From Flavobacteriia bacterium (GTDB lineage Bacteria; Bacteroidota; Bacteroidia; Flavobacteriales_D; Crocinitomicaceae), in NCBI GenBank assembly GCA_009924735.1, contig RFQZ01000027.1, forward strand, positions 1 to 40,361: a DNA stretch of 40,361 bases. Reading direction: 5' to 3'. Shown piece after piece: positions 9,260 to 18,000 of the stretch. The translations under genes and the position numbers were made by a program. Under the pieces are notes generated by a model. It had not been told where the DNA came from. It worked only from the letters and a program-made list of their open reading frames with translations, and made no database searches. Numbering within the stretch: position 1 is the stretch's first letter; each line of letters begins with the position of its first letter.

Positions 9260-9927
9260 GAAAGTTCACCATCTTCCTTGCCATGCTTTTCTTTATGAAT
9301 ATAGCAGCTGCACAAGAAATAAAAGCAGAGGTTTCCTACACCTATCTCTTTGCAAACCAATGGGACAAAGCGATTCAAACCTATAATTTCAGCAGGCCTT
9401 GGCTGGCAGAAAACCAACCTTTGTTCACGAATGGACTTAAGGTTTCTGCAACAAAAACGTACGGATCCTCAACACCGTTCAGTCATGGCTATTCGCTTTC
9501 TTATGCATATTTTGGAAGCTTGGCAGAAAATGAAAATGCGACCTTAAAATTGAACCTACATTTCTTGAAAATGGGTTATGTTTTACATTACGAAAATACA
9601 GAAAGAAGCCTACCGCTTTATGTTGATTTCAGTCTTTGCGCCAGCTCAAGTTTTCTCATGCGAAAACAGGACGGAACGCCTTTCATCTATGACGAGGCAT
9701 GGTCTAAAGCTTTTGGAATGGGTGGAGAACTTGGATTAAAATTGGGGTATCGGATAAAGCCAACCGAGCGCTTTCAATTTTCGCCTTTCATTGAAATCGG
9801 TTGTACACCATTCTTTTTTTCACCCAACACTGAAGCGGTTATCAACCAAACCAAATCACTCGCCGGTAAACCTTGGACAGCCATGTTACATGCGCAGTCG
9901 GGAATCGCCTTTCACTTTAAGAGGTAG
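9256..9927 (+). CDS. Secreted or outer-membrane protein, possible beta-barrel
   Basis: 223 aa, not recognised as a named family. Residues 1-19 form a signal peptide with cleavage expected after AAA before Q20. The mature part alternates aromatic and polar residues in short strands (VSYTYLFA, GYSLSYAYFG, LKLNLHFLKMGYVLHY, GELGLKLGYRI, SGIAFHFKR) and ends in an aromatic/basic strand, which fits a small outer-membrane barrel. It overlaps the amine oxidase gene by 4 nt, so it may have a linked envelope role. Function unknown. Confidence 0.7.
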   Translation: MRKFTIFLAMLFFMNIAAAQEIKAEVSYTYLFANQWDKAIQTYNFSRPWLAENQPLFTNGLKVSATKTYGSSTPFSHGYSLSYAYFGSLAENENATLKLNLHFLKMGYVLHYENTERSLPLYVDFSLCASSSFLMRKQDGTPFIYDEAWSKAFGMGGELGLKLGYRIKPTERFQFSPFIEIGCTPFFFSPNTEAVINQTKSLAGKPWTAMLHAQSGIAFHFKR

Positions 9928-9991
9928 GGACAGAAAAATCTCAATGTACATTGATAACAGACCTTAAATAAATCGTAAATCAATCATTTTT

Positions 9992-10024
9992 TTTGCTTTT
10001 ATGACCTGCGTCATAGTTACTTTG
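9992..10024 (+). promoter_or_regulatory. Candidate promoter of the DUF2231-like/cupin pair
   Basis: TTTG (9992-9995) and TTACTTTG (10017-10024) resemble -33 and -7 boxes, but the spacer is 21 nt and the -7 box has one mismatch to TAnnTTTG. It contains the inverted repeat at 10000-10015. Confidence 0.4.
10000..10015. promoter_or_regulatory. Inverted repeat TATGAC-N4-GTCATA, likely regulator site
   Basis: Perfect 6-bp arms separated by CTGC. It lies between the candidate -33 and -7 boxes and about 54 bp before the start of the downstream gene. The geometry (short arms, 4-nt spacer) resembles sites of Crp/Fnr-family dimers such as FNR or DNR, but the half-site differs; the regulator is inferred only. 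Confidence 0.55.
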
Positions 10025-10061
10025 TGAGATTAAATGACCTTTGTAATAAAGAATAAACATT

Positions 10062-10541
10062 ATGGACCAAGCGCACATACATTTACTGATAACACATCTA
10101 CCCATTTTCGGATCCATCCTAGGCGCGTTGGTTTTGGTACATGGGATGTGGACAAAAAGCAGCGCAACCAAAATAGCCGCTTACCATGTTTTAATCCTAT
10201 CCGCCTTAGGGGCCGTTGTAGCTTACCTTACAGGAGAAGGGACTGAAGAAACCGTTGAAAACATTCAAGGCGTTGCTGAAAATGCCATTGAAGCACATGA
10301 GGAATTCGCAATGTTTGCCTTGATTTCATTGATTTGCACGGGCATTGCCTCGGTACTTGGGGTAATCTTAACCCTAAAAAAATCATCCTTCGCGAATAAG
10401 ATTTCCATGGTCATTTTGTTCCTTGCTTTGGTTGGTTTTGGCCTGGTTGCCAGAACGGGTTACCTCGGCGGAAAAATTAGACATACAGAGGTAGGCACAG
10501 GAACGCCACAACCCTCAAACCCCTCAAGCGATCACGATTGA
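10062..10541 (+). CDS. Small four-helix membrane protein, DUF2231-like
   Basis: 159 aa with about four transmembrane helices (roughly 8-27, 34-56, 83-106 and 112-132). Seen: HIHLLITHLPIFGSILG at the N-terminus, a TGEGTEETVEN stretch, IEAHEEFAMFALIS, and a polar tail ending HD. Conserved-looking histidines at helix ends (H5, H7, H12 and that in EAHEEF) recall the DUF2231 superfamily, some members of which are thought to hold heme or metal; that is family knowledge, not shown here. It is the first gene after a promoter with an inverted repeat and is followed after 45 nt by a cupin gene, so the two are probably co-transcribed. No enzymatic motif is seen. Confidence 0.75.
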   Translation: MDQAHIHLLITHLPIFGSILGALVLVHGMWTKSSATKIAAYHVLILSALGAVVAYLTGEGTEETVENIQGVAENAIEAHEEFAMFALISLICTGIASVLGVILTLKKSSFANKISMVILFLALVGFGLVARTGYLGGKIRHTEVGTGTPQPSNPSSDHD

Positions 10542-10586
10542 ATGAAAAATTAGCCACGCTGCTCATAAAATAAAACCGCAAAAAAA

Positions 10587-10970
10587 ATGAATGGATTTCA
10601 CACGAATATTGAAAAGGACACCCAAGAAAACAACAATTTCAGAAAGGTAATTTTCACAGGAGAACACATGCAATTGGTGTTAATGTCCTTGCTTCCAGGC
10701 GAAGAAATTGGCAAAGAAACCCACAATGAAATCGATCAGTTTTTCAGATTTGAAAAGGGAACGGGTACTTGTGAAATGAACGGAAAAACGCAAAAAATAC
10801 AAGCCGGTGATGTGATTTTAGTACCCGCAGGTACCTTGCACAACATAAAAAATACGGATGAAGTCGAAACCATGAAACTTTATACGATTTATGCTGCGCC
10901 CAATCACAAGCCTGGCACAATTCACAAGACCAAAAAAGAGGCTTCGCTAAATGAAATTCATAAACATTAA
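10587..10970 (+). CDS. Single-domain cupin protein
   Basis: 127 aa. Cupin motif 1 is visible as G-x5-TH-x3-D-Q-x3-F-E-KG-x-G (around PGEEIGKETHNEIDQFFRFEKG) and motif 2 as GDVILVPAGTLHNI. The metal ligands would be the His of ETH, the Asp/Gln of IDQ and the His of TLH; the usual second His of motif 1 reads D-Q here, so the metal site may be unusual. The C-terminal tail is basic (HKPGTIHKTKKE). No specific substrate can be assigned. It follows the DUF2231-like gene and probably shares its promoter and inverted-repeat operator. Confidence 0.85.
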   Translation: MNGFHTNIEKDTQENNNFRKVIFTGEHMQLVLMSLLPGEEIGKETHNEIDQFFRFEKGTGTCEMNGKTQKIQAGDVILVPAGTLHNIKNTDEVETMKLYTIYAAPNHKPGTIHKTKKEASLNEIHKH

Positions 10971-11000
10971 TTAATGAAAAATGTTTAGAAATTAATTCGG

Positions 11001-11014
11001 AGCGCTACGCTTTT
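11001..11014 (+). terminator. Weak possible terminator after the cupin gene
   Basis: AGCG-CTA-CGCT (11001-11011) is followed directly by T residues. The stem is only 4 bp, so it is a weak candidate; it overlaps the region upstream of the antiporter promoter. Confidence 0.25.
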
Positions 11015-11032
11015 TAAAATTAGTTTTTTTTT

Positions 11033-11040
11033 TACATTTG
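11033..11040 (+). promoter_or_regulatory. -7 box of the antiporter promoter, possibly giving a leaderless mRNA
   Basis: TACATTTG fits TAnnTTTG exactly. The ATG at 11048 begins 7 nt after its last base, about where transcription should start. The -33 region (about 11009-11014) is only T-rich. Confidence 0.5.
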
Positions 11041-11047
11041 ACGCTGA

Positions 11048-12280
11048 ATGACAGAGCCCCATTTTGAACTCCCGTTCTTTACCAACCTATTAATTTTATT
11101 GGTGGCTGCGAGGATTTTTGGGGAAATCTTCGAACGCTTTAAACAGCCCGCCATGATTGGAGAAATCATCGCAGGAATCCTTCTAGGTCCAAGCCTTTTC
11201 AACTTAATTCACCGTACCGAAGACATCAAAGTAATTTCAGAATTAGGTGTTTTTCTTTTGGTAATTATGGCTGGACTGGAAATCAACATCGACGACATTT
11301 TGAAGTCCATGCGAGGTCGTAACATCATCATTTCTTTAATGGCATTTTTCATCCCAATTGGAGGAGGCATCGCCGTGGGTTATATTTTTAATCAAGACAT
11401 TATGACCACCGTGTTCATAGGCTTGTGTGTTGCCATTACGGCACTTCCTGTGAGCATACGAATTTTGATGGATCTTGGGAAAATTAAAACTGAAGTCGGA
11501 CAACGCATTATTTCGGTAGCCATTTTCGATGATGTTTTGGCGCTATCCATTTTAGGGGTTTTGTTGACCTTGAAGAACACTGACATGTCAGCGATTTCCA
11601 TTCTTAAGGCTGGTTCTTTTTCACTTCTGAAACTGATCATCTTCATTACCTTGCTAACTGTCGCTTACTTTTTGATCAAGAAACTTTTGAAAAAAGGGAA
11701 TTACATTCAAGAATCGTTAGACAAATTGGTTTCCTTACTGAAAGGAAAAGAGCCTTTGTTCGCTTTGTTTTTCGCCTTTGTTCTATTGTTTTCAACGATG
11801 ACAGAGAATTTAGGACTTCACTTCATTGTCGGGGCATTTTTTGCATCCATGCTTATCAGTGAATCACTTATTGGAAAACACAACCTCAAAGCCATTGAAA
11901 CCACGACCAGTAACATGGCCATGGGTTTCTTAGCTCCCATCTTTTTTGCTGGAATTGGATTGGAATTTAACATTTCGTCCATAGCCAACATCGGGCTGCT
12001 CCTCGCTGTCATTGCGGTTTCTTACCTGTCTAAAATTTCAGGAGGATTCCTTGGAGGCACCTTAGCCGGACTCAGTAAAAGAGCTTCTTTAACCTTAGGA
12101 ATTGGATTGAACGCACGTGGAATCATGGAATTGGTCATCGCCAACATTGCCTACCGCGAAAAATTAATCAACCAAGAAGTCTTTTCCATCCTCGTCATCA
12201 TGGGGGTTTTAACCACCCTTACGACACCTTTAATGTTAAAAAGAGCCTTCGGTAAGACGGATTGGAAAATCTTTAGGTAG
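11048..12280 (+). CDS. Cation:proton antiporter, CPA2 (Kef/NapA-type)
   Basis: 410 aa with about 12 hydrophobic segments, the usual core length of CPA2 without a cytosolic TrkA-N domain. Seen: LPFFTNLLILLVAARIFGEI and QPAMIGEIIAGILLGPS in the first helices, ELGVFLLVIMAGLEI, ITALPVSIRILMDLGK, the ion-site FDDVLAL (D-D of electrogenic Na+/H+ types such as NapA, rather than one Asp), and GLNARGIMELVIA near the C-terminus. It should exchange Na+ or K+ for H+ across the inner membrane. The start is the first ATG of the frame and gives a normal N-terminus. Its 3' end lies 1 nt from the stop of the convergent SprB-repeat gene. Confidence 0.92.
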   Translation: MTEPHFELPFFTNLLILLVAARIFGEIFERFKQPAMIGEIIAGILLGPSLFNLIHRTEDIKVISELGVFLLVIMAGLEINIDDILKSMRGRNIIISLMAFFIPIGGGIAVGYIFNQDIMTTVFIGLCVAITALPVSIRILMDLGKIKTEVGQRIISVAIFDDVLALSILGVLLTLKNTDMSAISILKAGSFSLLKLIIFITLLTVAYFLIKKLLKKGNYIQESLDKLVSLLKGKEPLFALFFAFVLLFSTMTENLGLHFIVGAFFASMLISESLIGKHNLKAIETTTSNMAMGFLAPIFFAGIGLEFNISSIANIGLLLAVIAVSYLSKISGGFLGGTLAGLSKRASLTLGIGLNARGIMELVIANIAYREKLINQEVFSILVIMGVLTTLTTPLMLKRAFGKTDWKIFR

Positions 12281-12281
12281 T

Positions 12282-13925
12282 TTATTGCTTCACGAACGTT
12301 TCGCAATGCATCCCGTTTTCTCCTAGAAATTGTACTAAATAACGTCCGTTTGAAAGGGATGCTACGTCAATAACTTTGATTTCATTTCCATCCATGATGA
12401 AAGTCGATACCACGCGTCCCTCCATTGAAAGGATGTAGACTTCAGATACGAGGGTGTTTGCACCCATTTGAACATTCAACAAATTTACAGTTGGATTTGG
12501 GTATAGACGGAATGCGTTGTTTTTATCCAATGTTTCCACACCCACTTGGGATCCCACAGTGACCAATGTTGATTCTGTACAACCATTATCATCAGTTATG
12601 GTAATGTTATAAGTTCCTGAAGGAAGGTTATTTGCAGTGTATGAACCTCCGGACGACAGGATTTCATTTCCTACAGGATTTGCATTGACCGGTCCTGTCC
12701 AACTGATGTTGTATGGAGCCATGCCACCTGAAACCGTTGCTGAAAAAGTCCCATCTGAGCCCAACAGTTCATCGGTTGTACTTGTTGCAACGGTCAATTG
12801 GGATGGTTGCGTAATGGTAAAGTTTTGCGTTACAACGCATCCATTCGCATCTGTAAGGTTGACCGAATAAGATCCGGGTGCTAAATTGTTGATGTTGAAA
12901 GTGCCCCCCGAAACAAGAATATCGTTCCCAGGTGGGTTTCCGCTAATTGGGCCACTGTACGTTAGATTGTAGGGTGCATTTCCACCACTTGCTGTAACCA
13001 TGGAAACCCCTTCGTTTTGACCAAAACATTGAATATTGGTAATTGCCGTACTCATTGCGATGGAAGAAGGTTCAGTAATTGTAACGGACTGATTTGCTGT
13101 ACAGCCATTGGCATCGGTTATGGTTACCGTATAGGTTCCTGCCACCAAATTATTCGCGGTTTGTGTGTTCGCTGCATTCGGTGACCACACATAAGAGAAA
13201 GGTGCTGTTCCACCCGTCGCAGTTAACGTTGCAGAACCAGAAGCAATACCAGCGCAACTCACATTGGTTACAGAAGCCGTTGCAGTTATATTACACACCG
13301 GCACACAACCATTTGCTGGCGCTTGACTGTAATTAAATACCAAACTCGGGCAAAGGTACAAATATGGAATTCCACCATTCATTACCAAATTTACGCCTGG
13401 CTCATGGTAAATCCGATGGATTCCTCCGTTCATCACAATCGTTGCGCCAGTTTTCGCATATATCGTATCAATACCGCCCCCTGTTATCATGGTGGCTCCT
13501 GATTCAAGATATATTTTCATTATCCCTCCATCGCTATACAGTGTATCATTTTGACAAACCCATTGCGGCGTGAAACCGCCATTTACTACCTGATAGAAAC
13601 TTACAACATTGGAATTCGAATAAAGTATTGGACCCGCAAGATTCGTTACACATGCTGTAGCCATGGCTTGACATCCTGCGGCGTCATTCACGACAACTGT
13701 ATAACATCCCTGAGGAAGCATATTTAAGTTTTGAGTAGTACTTCCATTGCTCCACATAAAAGAATACGGCGCAGTTCCACCATTCACCGTTAGGTTTATC
13801 GTTCCATTGGGTCCACCACCCATGGCATTGTTTACCCCGGTGCTAAGCGACATATTGCAAGGTTGGGCGAGAAAGTTGAAATTAATCAAGGCAAAAAGGA
13901 CGTATAGTGCGAGTTTAATTTTCAT
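12282..13925 (-). CDS. T9SS type A cargo with SprB repeats
   Basis: 547 aa. Signal peptide at residues 1-20 (ends NFLAQ). Residues 25-95 and about 210-470 hold four or so SprB-type repeats with the pattern GGTAPYSFMWSNG, GTYTVTITDANGC and NQSVTITEPS. Residues 136-186 hold three 17-aa repeats of different character (see separate entry). The last ~80 residues form a type A sorting domain: FRLYPNPTVNLLNVQ, SMEGRVV and GRYLVQFLGENG, ending in a basic KQ. It is exported through T9SS and probably attached to the cell surface. SprB repeats are named after the SprB gliding adhesin, but this small protein is not SprB itself. Function beyond surface display is unknown. Confidence 0.9.
   Translation of the reverse strand: MKIKLALYVLFALINFNFLAQPCNMSLSTGVNNAMGGGPNGTINLTVNGGTAPYSFMWSNGSTTQNLNMLPQGCYTVVVNDAAGCQAMATACVTNLAGPILYSNSNVVSFYQVVNGGFTPQWVCQNDTLYSDGGIMKIYLESGATMITGGGIDTIYAKTGATIVMNGGIHRIYHEPGVNLVMNGGIPYLYLCPSLVFNYSQAPANGCVPVCNITATASVTNVSCAGIASGSATLTATGGTAPFSYVWSPNAANTQTANNLVAGTYTVTITDANGCTANQSVTITEPSSIAMSTAITNIQCFGQNEGVSMVTASGGNAPYNLTYSGPISGNPPGNDILVSGGTFNINNLAPGSYSVNLTDANGCVVTQNFTITQPSQLTVATSTTDELLGSDGTFSATVSGGMAPYNISWTGPVNANPVGNEILSSGGSYTANNLPSGTYNITITDDNGCTESTLVTVGSQVGVETLDKNNAFRLYPNPTVNLLNVQMGANTLVSEVYILSMEGRVVSTFIMDGNEIKVIDVASLSNGRYLVQFLGENGMHCETFVKQ
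13368..13520 (-). repeat. Three 17-residue repeats, xxIYxxxGxxxxxxGGI
   Basis: Residues 136-186 of the SprB-repeat protein contain three units exactly 17 aa long, each with I-Y at positions 3-4, G at position 8 and an end in GGI; a truncated fourth unit (PYLYLCP) follows. Regular spacing and hydrophobic I/Y/V/M positions suggest a short beta-solenoid inserted between SprB repeats. Confidence 0.75.
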
Positions 13926-13944
13926 AATGTTAAATTTATGTTAA

Positions 13945-13976
13945 CAAAAATAAGAAATAAACCGCTCAAAATCAAT
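13945..13976 (-). promoter_or_regulatory. Promoter of the SprB-repeat gene
   Basis: On the minus strand TATTTTTG (13952-13945) fits TAnnTTTG, with ATTG (13976-13973) 20 nt upstream as a one-base variant of the -33 TTTG. The predicted start lies about 13 nt before the ATG. Confidence 0.55.
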
Positions 13977-13989
13977 CTGTTCCTTTCGT

Positions 13990-15069
13990 TTACTTCAAAT
14001 ACCTAAAATCTTGGTCTTCCTTGATGGATTTTAAGGTTTCGTAAATCAAATGAATACAGCTTTCCACATCTTCCTTTCGAACCATTTCCACGGTGGTATG
14101 CATGTAGCGTAATGGTAGGGAAATTAATGCACTGGTCACCCCTTCATTGGAATAAGCAAAGGCATCCGTATCAGTTCCTGTGGCCCGAGAAACTGCAGCC
14201 CGTTGAAAAGGAATCTTATTTTCATTGGCTGTTGCTATGATTTGTCTTAAAAAGTTATTTTGTACCGCAGGACCATAGGTTAACACAGGTCCTTCTCCGG
14301 ATTTTTGATCGCCGTTTTCAATTTTATCTACCATGGGTGTTCCTGTATCGTGACAAACATCGGTTACCAAGGCAACATTCGGTTTGATACGTTGGGCAAT
14401 CATTTCGGCTCCCCTCAATCCGACTTCTTCTTGAACGGCATTTACGATGTACAAACTGAAAGGCAATGCTACTTTATTTTCCTGAAGTAAACGCGCCACC
14501 TCTGCAATCATAAAACCTCCCACCCGATTGTCCAATGCGCGACCGATGTAACGATTCTTGTTCAATACCATAAATTCATCCTCGAAAGTAGCAACACAAC
14601 CCACATGAATCCCCAGGGCTTCCACTTCTTCTTTGTTGGAACAACCGCAATCCAGAAAAATATTTTTCATGCTCGGAGTTTCCTCCTTGGTGTGACGCAT
14701 GTGTATGGCTGGCCAACCAAATACAGCCCTAACGATCCCTTTGTCTGTATGGATGTTTACACGTTTCGAAGGTGCAATCATGTGGTCTGAACCTCCATTT
14801 CTTCTTAGGTAGATGAATCCTTCCTTGGTGATGTAATGTACAAACCAGGAAATTTCATCCGCATGTGCTTCAATCACCACCTTGTAAGGTTTGCCAGGAT
14901 TTAGAATTCCAGCAACAGACCCGTAATTGTCGATAATGAATTCATCCACATACGGCCGAATGTAATCCATCCAAATCGTTTGACCCGATGATTCAAAACC
15001 CGTTGGACTGGCATTGTTTAGGTATTTTTCTAAGAATTTCTCTGACTTCGCAGTGATGATTTTTTTCAT
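13990..15069 (-). CDS. M42-family metalloaminopeptidase
   Basis: 359 aa, full length for M42 (FrvX/glutamyl aminopeptidase-like). Metal ligands and catalytic residues visible in order: H69 (IEAHADEIS), D180 (RALDNRVGG), E214-E215 (VQEEVGLRG), D237 (VTDVCH) and H324 (RYMHT). These co-catalyst metals support removal of N-terminal residues from peptides; M42 members assemble as large tetrahedral dodecamers in the cytoplasm. There is no signal peptide. It lies 1 nt downstream of the stop of the large T9SS type B gene on the same strand, so it is probably read from that transcript. Substrate preference cannot be told; some members are described as glycosidase-like FrvX only by old annotation. Confidence 0.92.
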   Translation of the reverse strand: MKKIITAKSEKFLEKYLNNASPTGFESSGQTIWMDYIRPYVDEFIIDNYGSVAGILNPGKPYKVVIEAHADEISWFVHYITKEGFIYLRRNGGSDHMIAPSKRVNIHTDKGIVRAVFGWPAIHMRHTKEETPSMKNIFLDCGCSNKEEVEALGIHVGCVATFEDEFMVLNKNRYIGRALDNRVGGFMIAEVARLLQENKVALPFSLYIVNAVQEEVGLRGAEMIAQRIKPNVALVTDVCHDTGTPMVDKIENGDQKSGEGPVLTYGPAVQNNFLRQIIATANENKIPFQRAAVSRATGTDTDAFAYSNEGVTSALISLPLRYMHTTVEMVRKEDVESCIHLIYETLKSIKEDQDFRYLK

Positions 15070-15070
15070 G

Positions 15071-18000
15071 TTATTTCATTAATGTAATGTTCCCTTTTGT
15101 TATTTTCTCCAACCCTCCGTAGCAAACTACTTTCAAATAATAATCATATACATCTGGATCCAGTTTTTTTCCTTGGTAAATGCCATCCCATCCGATGTTG
15201 ACATCCTCTGTCTCAAAAACCATTTCGCCCCATCGGTCAAAAACCCTAAAAATCAATTTCTCTACAAACAAGCCTCGAACGTATAAAATGTCATTGTTTT
15301 GGTCTCCATTCGGAGAAAAAGCATTGGGCACATATACATACGGAAGGTCGCAAATGATCTCGTACACCTTCACTTCCACAGTATCACTTACTGTACAAAT
15401 CCCATCTGAAACATAGACCGTAAAAATCGTTGTGTTTTGTAAAGTAGCTGTTGTTTGTTGGCTGGTCGGGTTCGCACAAGGCGCTGCGGGTACCCATACA
15501 TAGCTTGGATATCCTCCCGGTTGAACGCTTAAACTGACTTGTGCGTTGGGCTCAATCAATATGGGATTGGCACTTGCATCCACCAAAGCAGGATTGATGT
15601 AGGAAACCATAACATACGATGAATCTTCAATCACACAACCATTGGAAGAAGTTGCTTCCAGGTAAATGTACTGAGATTGAGGGGGTGTAACGGTAACGGA
15701 AGATTGTATGGACGAACCTTGGATGACATTTGATGGCGACCATTGATAGGTAAATGGATCTTGACTCGCATTGACGGCATTGAATACAACGGGGACATTC
15801 AAACAAACGGAGTCAGGTCCATTGATGCTGATCACATCCGTAAATACGGTCAACGAAACTGAATCCTGAAAACTACAGGGTCCATTGTTTACTTGTAGGT
15901 AATAAGTCCCGGAACTTGGCAACAAGAAATACAAACTTGAATCTTGCGTACTCGCATTCAAGGTGTCTGTAAAATTTGGATTGCTTGACCAAACAAACGA
16001 ATTCACCCCACCAATGATTCCACTTGGCGCAAGGGTAAATGAGCTATCTGAGCAAAGCGTTATCGCATTCGGCAAGGTAAAACTCACCGAAGCACTCACT
16101 GTAATGGTTACCCCAAAGGTATCAGCGGCATTGCATACAGAATCGAAAACAATCAATTGCGTTTGGTATTGTCCTGGCTGGGAATAAGTAACCGATGGTT
16201 CAAAATTCACCGAATCTATTTGTCCATTTCCAAGGTTCCAATAAAAATTTGAGGTCAAGGTCGACGAATTGTTAAACTGCACGGTAAGTGGTGCGCATCC
16301 TTGGTTTGGACTGGGTTGGTAATTCGATACTATGGGAATGTCAAATTGCACAAAAACACTGTCCTTTCGATTGCAATATCCGTTGGTCACGGAAACATAA
16401 TACCATCCTGGATTTGCACTGTTTAGCAAAAGCGTTGAATCGTTTGGATTGGCATTGATGGGATTGGAAAGATTTGCATTTTGGGACCAAATAAATCCTG
16501 TTCCCGTACCATAGGTTTGCAAGGTCAATAGGTACGGAGCGTTAGAGCAAAGGCTTAGCGTGTCAAACAAGTTGAACTGAATGGAATCATATACCGTAAT
16601 GGTTGTAAATGCACTATCGGTTAAGGCGCAAACGCTGTCCGTAACATACAAATAAACATTGTAAACGCCAGGTTCAGTATAGGTAATGGTTGGACTGAAA
16701 ACCGTGGTTGAGGTAACATTGTTCCCAAAATCCCACAAATAGCTATCGTTTTGTGATGAAAAATTGTTAAACGTAACTTCAAAATCTTCGCAACCCACCG
16801 ATTGGCTAATGAAAAATTGAGCGGTAGGAATCAACTGGAAATCAAACTTGAACAAAAGGTTATTGCAATTGCTGCTGTTGTTCGAACTGGACCATGCACC
16901 TGGGGTGGTTGGGAAATCACTGTTACCCCCACATCCCCCACAAACCGATTGGTATACGACACCGTTTTTGTCAAAGCGACTTGTGCCTCCGTCAACATGT
17001 TCATGTGAAACGGGCCCACCCATGTAGGTTGCATAGAGCAAACTGTTAAAGTCATGTTCAATAACCATCAAATAAAAATCGAATCCCGTGCTGTTGGGTT
17101 GAAAGGCATTGGCGCTGATTGGCATGCCTGAAATGGGCACATTTTGAAGGATGTTCGCGCCCCATCCCGAAACGTAGATGTTTCCACAGATGTCAACCAA
17201 AAAAGCCGAAGGGGAAATGTTAATTTGGGAGCTGCCATTTCCAATGGTTCCGGAAGCTTGGTTCACACTTAGGTTATTGGTTAATTTAATGACAAACTGA
17301 CTGGAATTTGGGTTGTAATAAGGGGCATTCCAAATCGGGAAAATCCCACCTACAGATTGTCCCAGGACAAATACGTTGTTCGTTCTGTCTACTTCAACAA
17401 AGAAGGCTTGGTCATAGTTTTGTCTCCCTAAATACGTCCCAGCGGTAATGGCATTTCCGGATGGATTCAATCGAATAACAAAACCATCGGATTTTCCCCC
17501 TTGGTAACTGCCCATCAATCCACCCACGGTACCGGATAAATTTGAGGATGACGTTCCTCCGCAAAAGAAAATGTTGGCATTGGTATCCACTTTCACGGAA
17601 TAGCAAGCATCGTTTTTTGAGCCTCCGTAATACGATGAAAATTGCAACGCCGTAAAATTGGGATTCATTCTAAAAACTACCCCATCTTGCCCACCTGCAT
17701 TGTTGTTTTGAAAAGGATTCATCGTCGGAAAATTGGCAGATCGGGTACACGAAGCAATCAAAACATTGCCAAATTTATCTATCATGATTTCACCCCGAAA
17801 CTGGTCGCCATAGTTGGAAGTTAAGGAATCATATAACAGTGCGTTGTTATAAGGCAGGGATGCAATTTTATAATTCACACCATCGTTTGCGCTTCCGCCA
17901 ACATACGTAGAAGCCAATAAATTTTGTCCATTTGCACTGACTTTGGAGACATACAAATCTGTGCCTTGTGCGGTAAAATATACCCCATTGAACAAAAAGT

